From the NCBI GenBank assembly GCA_030762175.1, contig CM060840.1, positions 38,552,501 to 38,616,500 of the forward strand: a stretch of DNA of 64,000 nucleotides, read 5' to 3'. The notes beneath the pieces were generated by a model. The model ran no database searches. It saw only the letters and a list, made by a program, of their open reading frames with translations, and was not told the DNA's origin. The position numbers and the translations under genes were made by a program. This document shows positions 63,461 through 64,000 of this stretch, in pieces; the first letter of the stretch is position 1; each line of letters starts with the position of its first letter. Source of the stretch: Metallyticus violacea. Its lineage: Eukaryota; Arthropoda; Insecta; Mantodea; Metallyticidae.

Positions 63461-63528
63461 TACGAATCAAACCTGCAACCTCAACATCGGTAGCTCGATG
63501 CTCTAACCTATTGAGCTAACATCGCTTT
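63461..63528 (-). tRNA. tRNA-like sequence (probable pseudogene or SINE head)
   Basis: The minus strand has TTAGCTCAATAGGTTAGAGC (D-arm with GCTC/GAGC pairing and box A), a hairpin GCATCG/CGATGT in the anticodon-arm position, and GCAGGTTTGATTCGT (box B-like), followed by a run of T like a Pol III terminator. The T stem pairs poorly and the anticodon loop has six bases, so a working tRNA is doubtful. Confidence 0.4.
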
Positions 63529-64000
63529 ATGCTCCCAGGGGAAATTATTTGCGTGCTTCAACCAGAATCGTAACCAGTCTGTAGTCTTCACTACTGTTCG
63601 GCACTGCAGCATGTGTTGCTTTCTCCGTGTAAGGATAAATGTATTGAATCGCTATAGCGAAGGAATAGTATTTTGGTGCACTTTTCGCGGAATTCTTTTG
63701 CTTTTCTGATTTTATTTTTCATACACGCTATTTTACTTTCTTATATCTCCATACTACATTTTACTGTGAAACTTCTAGTTGGCGACAACATATTCTTATG
63801 ACGGGAAGGGTTGCATACCTAGCTCTGTCTTAAGTCATTGTGAAAAGTTTGAATCAGGTACCTCGGGCGTGGAGATTGTCTAATGTTGCCCTGAACTCAT
63901 CAGCTATTGAACTTCCAGCCCGGTGAGGGTCTTGTATACATTGGGTTGAAATAATGGAGCTAATTGGATGTTACACATACAAACCGGTGAGATTGTTGGA
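63529..64000. other. Right edge of window, nothing recognised
   Basis: No open frame, repeat family or RNA gene could be identified in the last 470 bases. Confidence 0.5.

Noticed and set aside
63461..63528. Functional tRNA gene
   Set aside because: The T stem pairs poorly and the anticodon loop has six bases, so only a tRNA-like call is kept.

Overview
This window looks like nuclear DNA from an insect or close arthropod relative. The clues are strong A+T richness, one spliced gene of the arthropod-expanded ecdysteroid-kinase-like (EcKL/CHK) family with kilobase introns, several dispersed tRNA-headed SINE families, a non-LTR retrotransposon tail, mariner-type transposase remnants, a TA-flanked MITE and many triplet microsatellites. 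Short AACCTAACC motifs, like the insect TTAGG telomere unit, occur near the right end. I cannot name the species; the long introns and SINE load would suit a large-genome insect such as a polyneopteran, but that is only a guess.

Only one protein-coding gene can be supported with confidence. It lies on the minus strand from 33164 (ATG) to 23825 (stop). Four exons (33164-32810, 32587-32321, 27141-26813, 24109-23825) join in frame with GT/AG introns of 222, 5179 and 2703 bp and give an intact protein of 411 residues. It carries the family's glycine-rich segment, the Lys/Glu pair, LVMEDL, LAKFHA, the HGDLWVNN catalytic loop and the DFQ metal-binding motif. A good acceptor sits 2 bases before the ATG, so a non-coding 5' exon probably lies upstream. 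Intron 2 holds a diverged tandem array with a period near 140 bp (28055-28880).

Left of the gene (1-23.7 kb) is mostly featureless AT-rich DNA with tandem duplications (6282-6576, 7130-8000, 16471-16707), a decayed transposase (12548-12850), SINE copies and microsatellites. Right of the gene (33.2-64 kb) come a SINE about 200 bp upstream of the first coding exon, a triplet array of about 570 bp (36535-37101), more SINEs of two main families, a second decayed transposase (48150-48450), a fold-back-type repeat seen at two sites (48729-48946 and 55854-56074), a non-LTR 3' end (58245-58845), a GC- and CpG-rich island that may hold an exon (59919-60200), a MITE with terminal inverted repeats of about 180 bp (61083-61620), and a short tandem array with telomere-like motifs next to a tRNA-like sequence (63030-63528).

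There is no operon-like gene cooperation here. Apart from the kinase, the content is mainly mobile elements and their debris. I found no evidence of a new multi-gene system; the most distinctive items are the MITE, the SINE families with visible target-site duplications, and the repeat arrays.
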